The notes under the pieces are model-generated. The model worked only from the letters and a program-made list of their open reading frames with translations, made no database searches and had not been told where the DNA came from. Below are positions 34,083 to 42,807 of a DNA stretch of 64,000 nt, one piece after another. The stretch covers positions 62,001 through 126,000 of the forward strand of contig NZ_ANBB01000046.1 in assembly GCF_000341105.1 (NCBI RefSeq). Direction: 5' to 3'. How positions within the stretch are numbered: the first letter of the stretch is position 1; each line of letters starts with the position of its first letter. The position numbers and the translations under genes are program-made. The DNA is from Nocardiopsis potens DSM 45234 (GTDB taxonomy: Bacteria > Actinomycetota > Actinomycetes > Streptosporangiales > Streptosporangiaceae).

Positions 34083-35123
34083 TCAGACGGCCGTTCCGGC
34101 CGGGTCCGCGGTGCGCGCGGACGCGGGCGGGGCGGCCGTCGACGCGCGCACCACCAGCTCCGGGTCGAACAGGTACTCGTCGTGCGAGACCTCGTGGCCG
34201 TTGATGGCGTCGGTGAGCGCGCGCACCGAGGCGTGCGCCATGGCCTTGACCGGCTGGCGGACGGTGGTCAGCGGCGGGTCGGTGAACGCGATGAGCGCCG
34301 AGTCGTCGAAGCCGACCGCGGAGAAGTCGCCGGGCACGGCGAGCCCGCGCTGCCGGGCGGCGCGGATCGCGCCCAGCGCCATCAGGTCGGAGCCGCACAC
34401 CATGGCGGTGGCGCCGGCGCGCAGCAGCCGGACCGCGGCGGCGTAGCCGCCCTCGACGCCGTACTGGGAGAGGGCGATCAGGCCCTCGGGGTCCAGCCCG
34501 TGCCGCTCCATCGCGGCCAGGTAGCCGGCCCTGCGGCGCTGCACCGGGACGAACCGCTCCGGGCCGCTGGCGAAGCCGATCCTGGTGTGCCCGAGCGCGG
34601 CCAGGTGGTCCACGGCCAGCCGCGCGGCGACCCGCTCGTCGCAGGAGACGAAGGCCGCGCCGATGCCCTCGGCGTAGCCGTTCACCAGCACGATGGGCAG
34701 CCCGCGGGAGACCAGCCGGCGGTACCGGTCGTGGTCGGCGGTGGTGTCGGCGTGCAGGCCGGAGACGAAGACGATGCCGGCGACGTTGCGCTCCAGGAGC
34801 ATCTCCACGTACTCGTCCTCGGTGTTGCCGCCGGGGGACTGGGTGCCCAGGACCGGCGTGTAGCCGTGCTGGCCCAGCGCCTTCTCCGCCTCCTGGGCGA
34901 ACATCGGGAACACCGGGTTGTCCAGCTCCGGGACGACCATGCCGACCAGGCCCGCCGAGCGCTTGCGCAGCCGCGCGGGCCGCTCGTAGCCCAGGACGTC
35001 CAGCGCGGTGAGGACGGCCCGGCGGGTCTCGGCTCCGACCCCGGGCTTGTCGTTGAGGACGCGGGACACCGTGGCCTCGCTGACGCCGGCGTGCCGGGCG
35101 ATGTCCGTGAGTCGTGGAGCCAT
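34083..35123 (-). CDS. LacI family regulator, MalR-like
   Basis: A 346-residue repressor. The N-terminal helix-turn-helix is TDIARHAGVSEATVSRVLNDKPGV, with hinge helix region RPARLRKRSAGLVGMVVPELDNPVF. The periplasmic-binding-like sensor domain has the usual GIVFVSGLHAD, GLPIVLVNGY, VAARLAVDHLAALGHTRIGFASGP and DFSAVGFDDSALIAFTDPPLTTVRQP. The ATG at 35123 begins the helix-turn-helix at the normal position, and TAGAGT seven bases upstream suggests a leaderless message. It is divergent from the glucosidase gene, which together with malEFG it probably represses. Matching sites lie at 35174-35190 and 36982-36998. Confidence 0.95.
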   Translation of the reverse strand: MAPRLTDIARHAGVSEATVSRVLNDKPGVGAETRRAVLTALDVLGYERPARLRKRSAGLVGMVVPELDNPVFPMFAQEAEKALGQHGYTPVLGTQSPGGNTEDEYVEMLLERNVAGIVFVSGLHADTTADHDRYRRLVSRGLPIVLVNGYAEGIGAAFVSCDERVAARLAVDHLAALGHTRIGFASGPERFVPVQRRRAGYLAAMERHGLDPEGLIALSQYGVEGGYAAAVRLLRAGATAMVCGSDLMALGAIRAARQRGLAVPGDFSAVGFDDSALIAFTDPPLTTVRQPVKAMAHASVRALTDAINGHEVSHDEYLFDPELVVRASTAAPPASARTADPAGTAV

Positions 35124-35130
35124 GGGCAGC

Positions 35131-35136
35131 ACTCTA
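35131..35136 (-). promoter_or_regulatory. -10 element of LacI-family gene
   Basis: TAGAGT on the reverse strand ends seven bases before the ATG at 35123; no ribosome binding site is present. Confidence 0.55.
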
Positions 35137-35173
35137 ATGCAGAAGCCCCTTCGCCCGAACGCAAGAGATCGGT

Positions 35174-35190
35174 AAGCTTGCGCAAGATCT
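35174..35190. promoter_or_regulatory. candidate MalR-type operator 1
   Basis: A perfect palindrome CTTGCGCAAG at 35177-35186 lies in the divergent gap between the LacI gene and the glucosidase gene. On the reverse strand it reads ATCTTGCGCAAGCTT, matching ATCTTGCGGAAACTT before malE. Palindromes of this kind are typical of LacI-family sites. Confidence 0.75.
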
Positions 35191-35226
35191 TTCACGAGTT
35201 CGGCCGAACCATGGAGGTACCCCCGC

Positions 35227-36843
35227 ATGCCCGAGCGCAAGTGGTGGCAGGACGCCGTCATCTACCAGGTCTACGTGCGCAGCTTCGCCGACTCCGACGG
35301 GGACGGCGACGGCGACCTCGCCGGTGCGGCGGACCGCCTCGGCGAGCTGGCCGCACTGGGGGTGGACGCGGTCTGGCTCACCCCCTTCTACGTGTCGCCG
35401 ATGGCCGACGGCGGGTACGACGTGGCCGACTACCGCGACGTCGACCCGCGGTTCGGCACGCTGAAGGACTTCGACGCCCTGCTGGAGAAGGCGCACCGGC
35501 TCGGCCTCAAGGTGATCATCGACGTGGTCCCCAACCACACCTCCTCCGCGCACCGCTGGTTCGCCGAGGCGGTGGCCGCCGGACCGGGGTCGCCGGAGCG
35601 GTCCCGCTACCTGTTCCGACCGGGCCGGGGCCCCGGGGGAGCGGAGCCGCCGAACAACTGGCGGTCGATCTTCGGCGGCCCGGCCTGGACCCGGCTGGAG
35701 CGGCCGGACGGCACCCCCGAGGAGTGGTACCTGCACCTGTTCGCCCCCGAGCAGCCGGACCTGGACTGGACCTGCGAGGAGGTGCGCGAGGAGTTCGACT
35801 CGGTGCTCCGGTTCTGGCTGGACCGCGGGGTGGACGGGTTCCGGATCGACGTCGCGCACGGCATGGCCAAGGACCCGGCCCTGCCCGACATCGCCGAGGA
35901 CGCCAGCCCCGACCTGCTGGACGGGAGCACCCGGCTGCCCTACTTCGACCAGGACGGCGTGCACGGGATCCACCGCAGGTGGCGCAGGCTGATCGAGGCC
36001 TACGGCGGGGACCGGGCGCTGGTCGCCGAGGCGTGGGTGGAGGACGCCGAGCGGGTCGCCCGCTACCTGCGCCCGGACGAGCTGCACCAGGCGTTCAACT
36101 TCGAGTACCTCTCGGCCGGCTGGGACCCGGAGGCGCTGTCCCGGGTGATCGACGGCTCGCTGGCGGCCAACACCGCGGTCGGCGCCCCCACCACCTGGGT
36201 GCTCTCCAACCACGACGTGGTCCGGCACCGGACCCGCTTCGGCGGGCCGGACGGCGGGCTGCGCCGGGCGCGGGCGGCGGCCCTGCTCACCCTCGGCCTG
36301 CCCGGCTCGGCCTACCTCTACCAGGGCGAGGAGCTGGGCCTGCCGGAGGTCGCCGACCTGCCGGAGGAGGCGCTGCAGGACCCGACCTGGGAGCGGTCCG
36401 GGCGCACCGAGCGCGGCCGGGACGGGTGCAGGGTGCCGCTGCCCTGGGAGGGCGGCCGGGAGCCGTACGGGTTCGGCCCGGAGGGCTCGCGGCCGTGGCT
36501 GCCGGTGCCCGAGGCCTGGGCCGGCCTGGGCCGCGCGGCGCAGCGGGAGGACCCCGGCTCGGTCCTCGCGCTCTACACCGAGGCGCTGCGGATCCGCCGC
36601 GAGGTGGTGGGGAGGGCGCCGGGCATGGACGGGCTGGAGTGGCAGGACGCCCCGGAGGGCGTGCTCAGGTTCCGCCGCGGCGCCGGGTTCGGCTGCGCGG
36701 TGAACCTCTCGGCGGAGGAGGTCGAGCTGCCCGGGGTGGAGCGGACCCTGCTGGCCAGCGGTGAGCCGGAGGAGCGCGACGGCGCGGTGCTGCTGCCGCC
36801 GGACACGGCGCTCTGGTTCGTCCCGGAGGCGGCGGAGCGGTAG
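35227..36843 (+). CDS. GH13 alpha-glucosidase / oligo-1,6-glucosidase
   Basis: Cytosolic GH13 enzyme cleaving alpha-glucosidic bonds of imported malto-oligosaccharides. The 538-residue protein starts WWQDAVIYQVYVRSFADSDGDG and has the GH13 boxes: IDVVPNH (about 98-104), GVDGFRIDVAHG with the Asp nucleophile (about 200-211), VAEAWV with the general acid Glu, and WVLSNHDVVRH with the transition-state Asp. The C-terminal beta-sandwich follows. Length is normal for GH13 glucosidases, and no signal peptide is seen. It lies between its probable repressor and malEFG. The upstream CTTGCGCAAG palindrome would control it. Confidence 0.93.
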   Translation: MPERKWWQDAVIYQVYVRSFADSDGDGDGDLAGAADRLGELAALGVDAVWLTPFYVSPMADGGYDVADYRDVDPRFGTLKDFDALLEKAHRLGLKVIIDVVPNHTSSAHRWFAEAVAAGPGSPERSRYLFRPGRGPGGAEPPNNWRSIFGGPAWTRLERPDGTPEEWYLHLFAPEQPDLDWTCEEVREEFDSVLRFWLDRGVDGFRIDVAHGMAKDPALPDIAEDASPDLLDGSTRLPYFDQDGVHGIHRRWRRLIEAYGGDRALVAEAWVEDAERVARYLRPDELHQAFNFEYLSAGWDPEALSRVIDGSLAANTAVGAPTTWVLSNHDVVRHRTRFGGPDGGLRRARAAALLTLGLPGSAYLYQGEELGLPEVADLPEEALQDPTWERSGRTERGRDGCRVPLPWEGGREPYGFGPEGSRPWLPVPEAWAGLGRAAQREDPGSVLALYTEALRIRREVVGRAPGMDGLEWQDAPEGVLRFRRGAGFGCAVNLSAEEVELPGVERTLLASGEPEERDGAVLLPPDTALWFVPEAAER

Positions 36844-36862
36844 CGGCCGGGAGGGCGCCGGT

Positions 36863-36886
36863 GCGGGGGTGCGGGGGCACCCCCGC
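36863..36886 (+). terminator. glucosidase gene terminator
   Basis: A perfect 10-bp stem GCGGGGGTGC with a GGGG loop, followed by TTCCGTGTGT, lies 20 bp after the stop. It separates the glucosidase gene from malEFG. Confidence 0.75.
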
Positions 36887-36981
36887 TTCCGTGTGTCCGG
36901 GGTGCTTCGGGGCGCCGCGCCGGTGCCGGGTTGCGGTGCCGTTTCCGGATCGTGACGTCATCGCTCTGCAAGTTCTTTCAA

Positions 36982-37004
36982 ATCTTGCGGAAACTTGCTA
37001 GCGT
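36982..37004 (+). promoter_or_regulatory. malE promoter with MalR-type operator 2
   Basis: ATCTTGCGGAAACTTGC (36982-36998) matches operator 1 and runs directly into a TAGCGT -10 (36999-37004), so a bound repressor would cover the promoter spacer. Further CTTGC/GCAAG half sites occur from 36967. A weak TTTCAA (36976-36981) is at the -35 position. The region is AT-richer than its surroundings. Confidence 0.7.
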
Positions 37005-37027
37005 CACTTCACTGCAAAAAGCGACGA

Positions 37028-37055
37028 CCGTGCGATTTCGGGGGGATTCGCACGG
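37028..37055 (+). other. stem-loop in malE leader
   Basis: An 8-bp perfect stem (CCGTGCGA and TCGCACGG) with a 12-base loop lies in the untranslated leader, followed by CCCTTGACAAGGG, a second small hairpin that overlaps the ribosome binding site at 37060-37075. Either could affect message stability or translation. Confidence 0.5.
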
Positions 37056-37079
37056 CGGTGCCCTTGACAAGGGAGAACC

Positions 37080-38348
37080 ATGAGACTGCGTACCCCCGGC
37101 ACGACCCCCTCCCCGCTCTCCCGGCGGGCCGGCGCCCCGGCCGGTGCGGCGGCCCTGCTGCTGGCGGCCGCCGCCTGCGGCGGAGGCGGAGGCGGCGAGA
37201 CCGCCGCCCAGGGGAGCCTGACCATCTGGTCCGACCCGGAGCGCGCCGAGGTCCTGGAACCCTTCGCCATGGAGTTCGGCGAGGCCAACGGGGTGGAGGT
37301 GAAGGTCGAGGCGCTGCCCGCCGACGACCTGCAGGGCGACTTCGTCACCGCGCACGAGGCCGGATCCGGCCCCGACATCGTGGTCGGCGCGCACGACTGG
37401 ATCGGCAACCTGGTGCAGAACGGCGCGATCGAACCGGTGCGGCTGCCCGAGGGCGCCGAGGCCGACTACGACCCGGCCGCCATCGACGCGGTCACCTACC
37501 AGGGCCAGGTCTACGGCGTGCCGTACGCGATGGAGTCGCTGCTGCTGCTCCGCAACACCGAGCTGGCCCCGGACGCCCCCGCCACCATGGAGGAGCTGGT
37601 GGAGACCGGCAAGGCGGCGAAGGAGGACGGGAAGGCGAAGGAGGCGCTGGCCCTCCAGGTCGGCCAGACCGGCGACCCGTTCCACCTGCAGCCGCTGTAC
37701 ACCTCGGCCGGCGGGTACCTGTTCGGCACCGACGGCGACGGCGACCCCGACCCCTCCGACCTGGGCGTGGGCACCGACGCCTCGGTCGAGGCGATGGAGC
37801 GGATCGCCGAGCTCGGCGAGGAGGGCGAGGGGGTGCTGAAGCGCTCCATCGACGCGGACAACGCCCCCTCCCTGTTCGAGGGCGGCGACGTCCCCTACTA
37901 CGTCACCGGCCCGTGGGCGCTGGCCGGCGCCAAGGACGCCGGGATCGACTACGCCGTCTCCCCGGTGCCCGGCTTCGAGGGCGCCGAGGAGGCCGCGCCC
38001 TTCCTCGGCGTGCAGGCCTTCTTCGTCGCCGCCGGGAGCGGCAACAAGGTGCTCGCCGAAGAGTTCGCGGTGAACGGCGTCGGCGCCCCGGAGCTGGCCT
38101 CGGCGCTGTACGAGGCCGACCCGCGGCCCCCGGCGCTGATCGAGGTCTCCGAGACCTACCAGGAGTCCGACCCCGACCTGGCGGCGATGCGCGAGGCGCT
38201 GGAGAGCGCCGTCCCGATGCCGGTCATCCCGGAGATGAGCGCGATCTGGGACCCGTTCGGCAAGGCCCAGGCCGCGGTCATCGGCGGCGAGGACCCCGCC
38301 TCGGCGGTGGCCGCCGCGGAGAAGGCCGTCTCCGAGCAGATCGGCTGA
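37080..38348 (+). CDS. malE: maltose/maltodextrin-type ABC substrate-binding lipoprotein
   Basis: A 422-residue secreted lipoprotein of SBP family 1. The signal peptide ends LLLAAAACGGG with the lipidated Cys near residue 36. The mature protein has LTIWSDPERAEVLEPFAMEFGEANGVEVKVE and GSGPDIVVGAHDWIGNLVQNGAIEPV. It continues with VYGVPYAMESLLLLRNTEL, GDPFHLQPLYTSAGGYLFG, YYVTGPWALAGAKDAGIDYAVSPVPGF and FFVAAGSGNKVLAEEF. These follow MalE and cyclodextrin-binding proteins closely. GGGAGAA precedes the ATG. It is the first gene of malE-malF-malG, with three bases to malF. Confidence 0.93.
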   Translation: MRLRTPGTTPSPLSRRAGAPAGAAALLLAAAACGGGGGGETAAQGSLTIWSDPERAEVLEPFAMEFGEANGVEVKVEALPADDLQGDFVTAHEAGSGPDIVVGAHDWIGNLVQNGAIEPVRLPEGAEADYDPAAIDAVTYQGQVYGVPYAMESLLLLRNTELAPDAPATMEELVETGKAAKEDGKAKEALALQVGQTGDPFHLQPLYTSAGGYLFGTDGDGDPDPSDLGVGTDASVEAMERIAELGEEGEGVLKRSIDADNAPSLFEGGDVPYYVTGPWALAGAKDAGIDYAVSPVPGFEGAEEAAPFLGVQAFFVAAGSGNKVLAEEFAVNGVGAPELASALYEADPRPPALIEVSETYQESDPDLAAMREALESAVPMPVIPEMSAIWDPFGKAQAAVIGGEDPASAVAAAEKAVSEQIG

Positions 38349-38351
38349 CCG

Positions 38352-39935
38352 GTGGCGACCGAGAAGACGCCCCCGCCGCTGCCCGGCGGGGGCCTGGCAC
38401 CGCGCGGCCCGCTCGCCGGCCACCTGGCCAAGGCCGCGATGCTGGCGCTCTCCGCCGGCATCGCCGCCTGGGCCGCCTGGCCGCTGTACGAGGCCCGGAA
38501 CTGGATCGGGCTGGGCCTGGTCGCCGCCGTCACCGGCCTCGTCTGGTGGGTCTACCTGTCCGAGCGCCGGGTGCCCGCCAAGTACCTGCTGCCGGGCCTG
38601 CTGCTGCTGACCGCCTTCCAGGTGGTCCCGGTGGTGTACACCGTGGCCACCTCGGCGACCAACCACGGCGACGGCCACCGCGGCACCAAGGAGGAGGCGA
38701 TCGCGCGGATCGAGGCCTCCTCGGTGACCCGGACCGCCGACGGCCGCGAGTTCGCCCTCACCATCGCGGCCGAGGGCGATTCCCCCTCCGGCGAGCTGGT
38801 CTTCCTGCTGGCCGGCGAGGACGGCGAGGTCTACGCCGGCGACGCCGAGGGCCTGACCCCGCTGCCCGGCGCGCGCACCGGACCGACCGGCCGGGTGCTG
38901 GACGCGGACGGCTACACCCCGCTGACCGCCGCCCAGGCCAACGGGCGCGGCGCGGAGGTCTCCGGACTCGCGGTGCCGACCGGCGACGGCGCGGGCATCC
39001 GCGCCCAGGGCCTCTCCGCCGCCTATGAGGGGCGCGCGGCCCGGGTCTACGACGACGGCTGCGACTGCATCACCGACTCGGAGACCGGGACCGTCTACAC
39101 CGCCGACGACGAGCGCGGGGTGTTCGCCGCCGACGGCGGCGAACGGCTCTCCCAGGGGTGGCGGGTCGGCGTCGGCGCGGACAACTACGCCCGGATCGCC
39201 GCCGACCCCGGCATCGCCTCGGCGTTCCTCTCCATCCTCGGCTGGAACACCGCGTTCGCCGCCGGCACCACGCTGGGCGTCTTCGTGCTCGGCCTGGCGG
39301 TCGCGCTGGCCCTGCACACCCCGGACCGGCTGCGCGGGCGCACCCTGTACCGGCTGCTGCTGGTACTGCCCTACGCGATGCCGGCGTTCGCCATGATGCT
39401 GCTCTGGCGGGACATGTTCAACGCCGACTTCGGGCTGGTCAACCGGGTGCTCGGCACCGACACCGACTGGCTGGGCGGCACCGGGACCGCCCGCGCGGTC
39501 GCGCTCACCGTCAACATCTGGCTGGGCTTCCCCTACATGTTCCTGATCTGCACCGGGGCGCTGCAGGCCATCCCGCGCGAGCTGGTGCAGGCGGCGCGGC
39601 TCGACGGCGCCGGCGCCCGGCAGGCGTTCCGCCACGTCACCCTGCCGCTGCTGATGGTGGCGGTGGCGCCGGTGCTCATCGCGACGTTCGCGTTCAACTT
39701 CAACAACTTCAACGCGATCTGGCTGACCACCGAGGGCGGGCCGTTCCCGCCGGACAGCCCGACGGCGGGCTCCACCGACCTGCTGATCACCTACACCTAC
39801 CGGCTGGCCTTCGGCGGGCAGGGCGCCGAGTACGGCTACGCCGCGGCGGTATCGGTGCTCATCTTCCTCATCGTCACCCTGATCTCCTACGCCGGCCTGC
39901 GCAAGAGCGCCTCCCTGGAAGAGGTGAACCGCTGA
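38352..39935 (+). CDS. malF: maltose-type ABC permease MalF
   Basis: A 527-residue inner-membrane permease. Three hydrophobic segments in the first 100 residues precede a large extracytoplasmic loop (about 105-275, including TATSATNHGDG and DDGCDCITDSETGTVYTADDERGVF). This is the MalF P2-type domain that contacts the binding protein. The permease core has LLLVLPYAMPAFAMMLLWRDMFN and the EAA loop IPRELVQAARLDGAGARQAFRHVTLPLL (about 405-432) that binds the ATPase. The start is a GTG. Its stop overlaps malG by one base. The loop has a C-D-C pair that may be a disulfide candidate. Confidence 0.94.
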   Translation: MATEKTPPPLPGGGLAPRGPLAGHLAKAAMLALSAGIAAWAAWPLYEARNWIGLGLVAAVTGLVWWVYLSERRVPAKYLLPGLLLLTAFQVVPVVYTVATSATNHGDGHRGTKEEAIARIEASSVTRTADGREFALTIAAEGDSPSGELVFLLAGEDGEVYAGDAEGLTPLPGARTGPTGRVLDADGYTPLTAAQANGRGAEVSGLAVPTGDGAGIRAQGLSAAYEGRAARVYDDGCDCITDSETGTVYTADDERGVFAADGGERLSQGWRVGVGADNYARIAADPGIASAFLSILGWNTAFAAGTTLGVFVLGLAVALALHTPDRLRGRTLYRLLLVLPYAMPAFAMMLLWRDMFNADFGLVNRVLGTDTDWLGGTGTARAVALTVNIWLGFPYMFLICTGALQAIPRELVQAARLDGAGARQAFRHVTLPLLMVAVAPVLIATFAFNFNNFNAIWLTTEGGPFPPDSPTAGSTDLLITYTYRLAFGGQGAEYGYAAAVSVLIFLIVTLISYAGLRKSASLEEVNR

Positions 39936-40810
39936 TGGCGGCCACCGCCCGACCCGCCCGCCGGCCCGCCCGGCGCACCCTGGACCGGCTCTGGCGGCAC
40001 GCGCTGCTCCTCGCGGTGACCGCGTTCGCGCTCTTCCCGATCGTGTTCGTGGTCTCCGCGGCGCTCGACCCGCTGGGCACGCTGAGCGGCTCGCAACCGC
40101 TGCCGGTCCGGGTCGGCCCGGACAACTTCGAGCGACTGCTCACCGAGACCGCCTACCCGCGCTGGTACCTCAACTCGCTGCTGCTGGCGGTCTGCAACGC
40201 GGCGGCAACGGTGCTGCTCTCCGCGCTGGCGGCCTACGCGTTCAGCAGGTTCCGCTTCACCGGCCGCCGGGTGGGCCTCTACGGGCTGCTGGTCATCCAG
40301 ATGTTCCCGCAGTTCCTCGCGATCGTCGCGATCTACCTGATGTTCTCCGCCGTCACCGAGCTGCGCCCGGAGATCGGCTTCGACACCCACTGGGGGCTGC
40401 TCCTGGTCTACCTGGGCGGCGCGCTGAGCATCAACACCTGGCTGATGAAGGGCTTCTTCGACACCGTCCCGGCCGAACTGGACGAGGCGGCCCGGGTGGA
40501 CGGCGCCTCGCACGCCCAGCTGTTCTTCCGGATCCTGCTGCCGCTGGTGGCGCCGGTGCTGGCCATCGTGGGGCTGCTCGTCTTCATCTCCACCGTCAAC
40601 GAGTTCGTCATGGCCAGCGTCTTCCTCCGGGACGGCGACTCCAAGACCGTCGCGCTCGGCCTGTACGCCATGGTCGCCGACCGGCGCGACGCCGACTTCG
40701 GGATGTTCGCCGCCGGCACGCTGCTGCTGGCCCTCCCGGTCCTGGCGGTCTTCTGGTACCTCCAGCGGCACATCGCCGAGGGGCTGACCTCGGGCGCGGT
40801 CAAGGGGTGA
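39935..40810 (+). CDS. malG: maltose-type ABC permease MalG
   Basis: A 291-residue permease partner of MalF. It starts [44 protein letters not shown]. It has the NSLLLAVCNAAATVLLSALAAYAFSRFRF segment, IQMFPQFLAIVAIYLMF and the EAA loop VPAELDEAARVDGASHAQLFFRILLPL (about 178-204). The ATG overlaps the malF stop (TGATG), implying coupled translation. No malK-type ATPase follows; many actinomycetes use one shared ATPase (MsiK) for several sugar importers, so the ATPase is expected elsewhere. A hairpin ends the operon. Confidence 0.95.
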   Translation: MAATARPARRPARRTLDRLWRHALLLAVTAFALFPIVFVVSAALDPLGTLSGSQPLPVRVGPDNFERLLTETAYPRWYLNSLLLAVCNAAATVLLSALAAYAFSRFRFTGRRVGLYGLLVIQMFPQFLAIVAIYLMFSAVTELRPEIGFDTHWGLLLVYLGGALSINTWLMKGFFDTVPAELDEAARVDGASHAQLFFRILLPLVAPVLAIVGLLVFISTVNEFVMASVFLRDGDSKTVALGLYAMVADRRDADFGMFAAGTLLLALPVLAVFWYLQRHIAEGLTSGAVKG

Positions 40811-40815
40811 GCCCC

Positions 40816-40840
40816 CGCGCCGGTCCCGGGCACCGGCGCG
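40816..40840 (+). terminator. malEFG terminator
   Basis: A perfect 9-bp stem CGCGCCGGT with a seven-base loop lies five bases after the malG stop. Confidence 0.65.
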
Positions 40841-40859
40841 GATGGCGGAGACTGGAGGC

Positions 40860-42092
40860 ATGCCTTCTGTAGTGCTCGACGGCGAGCCGGTCCCGGCCGA
40901 CGGCGCCCTGCCCGCATCCGCCCTCGACGGGTTCGGGGACCGCCCGTTCGGGGTCTACGTGCACGTGCCGTTCTGCGTGACCCGGTGCGGCTACTGCGAC
41001 TTCAACACCTACACCGCCGAGGAGCTGGTCTCCCGGGACGGCTCGGCCACCGCGACCCGGGAGGGCTACGCGGCCCTCGCCGAGCAGGAGGTGCGGTTCG
41101 CCCGCCGGGCGCTGGGGCCGGCCGACGCGCCGGTGCGCACCGTGTTCGTCGGCGGCGGCACCCCCACCCTGCTGCCCCCCGAGGACCTGGGCCGGGTGCT
41201 GCGCGCGATCGGCGAGGAGTTCGGCCTGGCGCCCGGCGCCGAGGTGACCACCGAGGCCAACCCGGAGACGGTGGACGCGGGCTACCTGGCGCGGCTGCGC
41301 GAGGCCGGCTTCACCCGGGTCTCCTTCGGCATGCAGAGCGCCCGGGAGCACGTGCTGAAGGTGCTGGAGCGCACGCACACCCCCGGTCGGCCGCAGAAGT
41401 GCGCGCAGTGGGCGCGCGAGGCCGGGTTCGAGCACGTCAACCTGGACCTCATCTACGGGGCGCCGGGAGAGACCGACGACGACTGGCGGGCCTCGCTGGA
41501 GGCGGCGCTGGAGGCCGGCCCGGACCACGTCTCGGCGTACTCGCTGATCGTGGAGGAGGGCACCCGGCTGGCCGCCCGGGTCCGCCGCGGCGAGCTGACC
41601 CCCTGCGACGACGACGTGCTGGCCGACCGGTACCTGATCGCCGACGAGATGCTGGAGAAGGCCGGGCTGCACGCCTACGAGGTCTCCAACTGGGCGCGCG
41701 ACACCGCGGCGCGCAGCGAGCACAACCGGCTGTACTGGACCGGCGGGGACTGGTGGGGGGTCGGCCCCGGCGCGCACAGCCACGTCGGCGGGACCCGATG
41801 GTGGAACGTCAAGCACCCGGCCGCCTACGCGGCCCGGCTGGCCGCGGGGGCCTCGCCCGGGCACGCCCGGGAGGTGCTCGGCGCCGAGGACCGGCGGTTC
41901 GAGCGGATCCTGCTGGAGCTGCGGATCGCCGAGGGCTGCCCGCTGGAGCTGCTGGACGGGCCCGGGCGGGCCGCCGCCGAGCGGGCGGTGGCCGAGGGGC
42001 TGCTGGACGCCGCCGCACACGCCGGCGGCCGCGCCGTACTGACCCGGCGCGGCCGCCTGCTGGCCGATGCGGTGGTCCGCGACCTCACCTGA
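40860..42092 (+). CDS. hemW: radical-SAM heme chaperone HemW
   Basis: Radical-SAM protein, formerly called coproporphyrinogen oxidase-like, that binds heme and delivers it to membrane proteins. The 410-residue protein has FGVYVHVPFCVTRCGYCDFNTY with the Cx3Cx2C cluster motif (about 32-45) and VFVGGGTPTLLPPEDLGRVL. It also has TEANPETVDAGYLARLREAGFTRVSFGMQS, the NLDLIYGAPGETDDDW segment and HNRLYWTGGDWWGVGPGAHSHVG. The extra upstream Cys found in true oxygen-independent coproporphyrinogen oxidases is absent. The ATG at 40860 has GGAGG one base away, so start recognition may be leaderless or atypical. The gene is in its usual place near lepA and hrcA. Confidence 0.95.
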   Translation: MPSVVLDGEPVPADGALPASALDGFGDRPFGVYVHVPFCVTRCGYCDFNTYTAEELVSRDGSATATREGYAALAEQEVRFARRALGPADAPVRTVFVGGGTPTLLPPEDLGRVLRAIGEEFGLAPGAEVTTEANPETVDAGYLARLREAGFTRVSFGMQSAREHVLKVLERTHTPGRPQKCAQWAREAGFEHVNLDLIYGAPGETDDDWRASLEAALEAGPDHVSAYSLIVEEGTRLAARVRRGELTPCDDDVLADRYLIADEMLEKAGLHAYEVSNWARDTAARSEHNRLYWTGGDWWGVGPGAHSHVGGTRWWNVKHPAAYAARLAAGASPGHAREVLGAEDRRFERILLELRIAEGCPLELLDGPGRAAAERAVAEGLLDAAAHAGGRAVLTRRGRLLADAVVRDLT

Positions 42093-42101
42093 GCCGGGAC
42101 C

Positions 42102-42133
42102 GGCGGCCCCGCGGCGGCCCGGGCGGGGCCGCC
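42102..42133. terminator. bidirectional hairpin hemW / DUF4870
   Basis: A perfect 10-bp stem GGCGGCCCCG and complement lies between the convergent stops of hemW and the first DUF4870 gene. Confidence 0.65.
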
Positions 42134-42146
42134 GCAGGGCGGCGCG

Positions 42147-42743
42147 TCACTTCGCGATCGGGATGCCCATCGGGTACTTGTACCACTCGCCCTGCTTGGC
42201 GGCGTTGTTCGCCTTGATGCCCAGCATGATCGCGACGACCAGGGTGATGATCCAGGTGAGGAAGCCGATCAGGACGATCATCAGCAGCCCGTTGACGAAC
42301 TGCAGGATCCCCATCAGCAGGTGGAAGTTGGCGGCCTGCCCGATGTGGTGCTTGGCGAACGGCGAGGCGTCGCCCTTCACGAAGTACATGATGATCGGGA
42401 TCAGCGGGATGATCGCGCCGCCGATGTGGCACAGCGCCACCGTGCCCTGCTCGTCGGAGGACATCTGGCCGGCCCCCTGGCCGTAGCCGCCGCCCTGCTG
42501 CTGGTACTGCTGGTATCCGCCCTGCTGCTGGTAGGGCTGGGGCAGCTGGCCGCCCTGCTGCGGGTAGCCCTGCTGGGGCTGCTGGGGGTAGCCGGGCTGG
42601 CCCTGCTGCGGGTACCCCTGCTGGGGGTAGCCCTGCTGGGGCTGCTGCGGGTAGCCGGGCTGGCCGCCGGAGGGGGCGCCGTAACCGGGCTGGCCGCCGG
42701 TGGGCTGCTGGCCGTAGGGGCCGGGCTGGGGCGGGTAGGACAT
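42147..42743 (-). CDS. DUF4870 membrane protein with Gln/Gly/Tyr/Pro-rich N-terminus
   Basis: A 198-residue protein in two parts. Residues 1-95 are low-complexity GYPQQ-type repeats ([20 protein letters not shown] onward) with no charged residues. Residues 100-198 form a Tic20/DUF4870 membrane domain: [84 protein letters not shown] precedes the ATG. A paralogue lies 64 bp upstream on the same strand. The function of the family is not established; the disordered region is presumably cytoplasmic. Confidence 0.88.
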   Translation of the reverse strand: MSYPPQPGPYGQQPTGGQPGYGAPSGGQPGYPQQPQQGYPQQGYPQQGQPGYPQQPQQGYPQQGGQLPQPYQQQGGYQQYQQQGGGYGQGAGQMSSDEQGTVALCHIGGAIIPLIPIIMYFVKGDASPFAKHHIGQAANFHLLMGILQFVNGLLMIVLIGFLTWIITLVVAIMLGIKANNAAKQGEWYKYPMGIPIAK

Positions 42744-42807
42744 GGTTCGCTTCTCCTCGGAGCAACGGGTCGGTCGGGGAAGAGGGGGATGCGCGCGCCT
42801 TCTCGGG

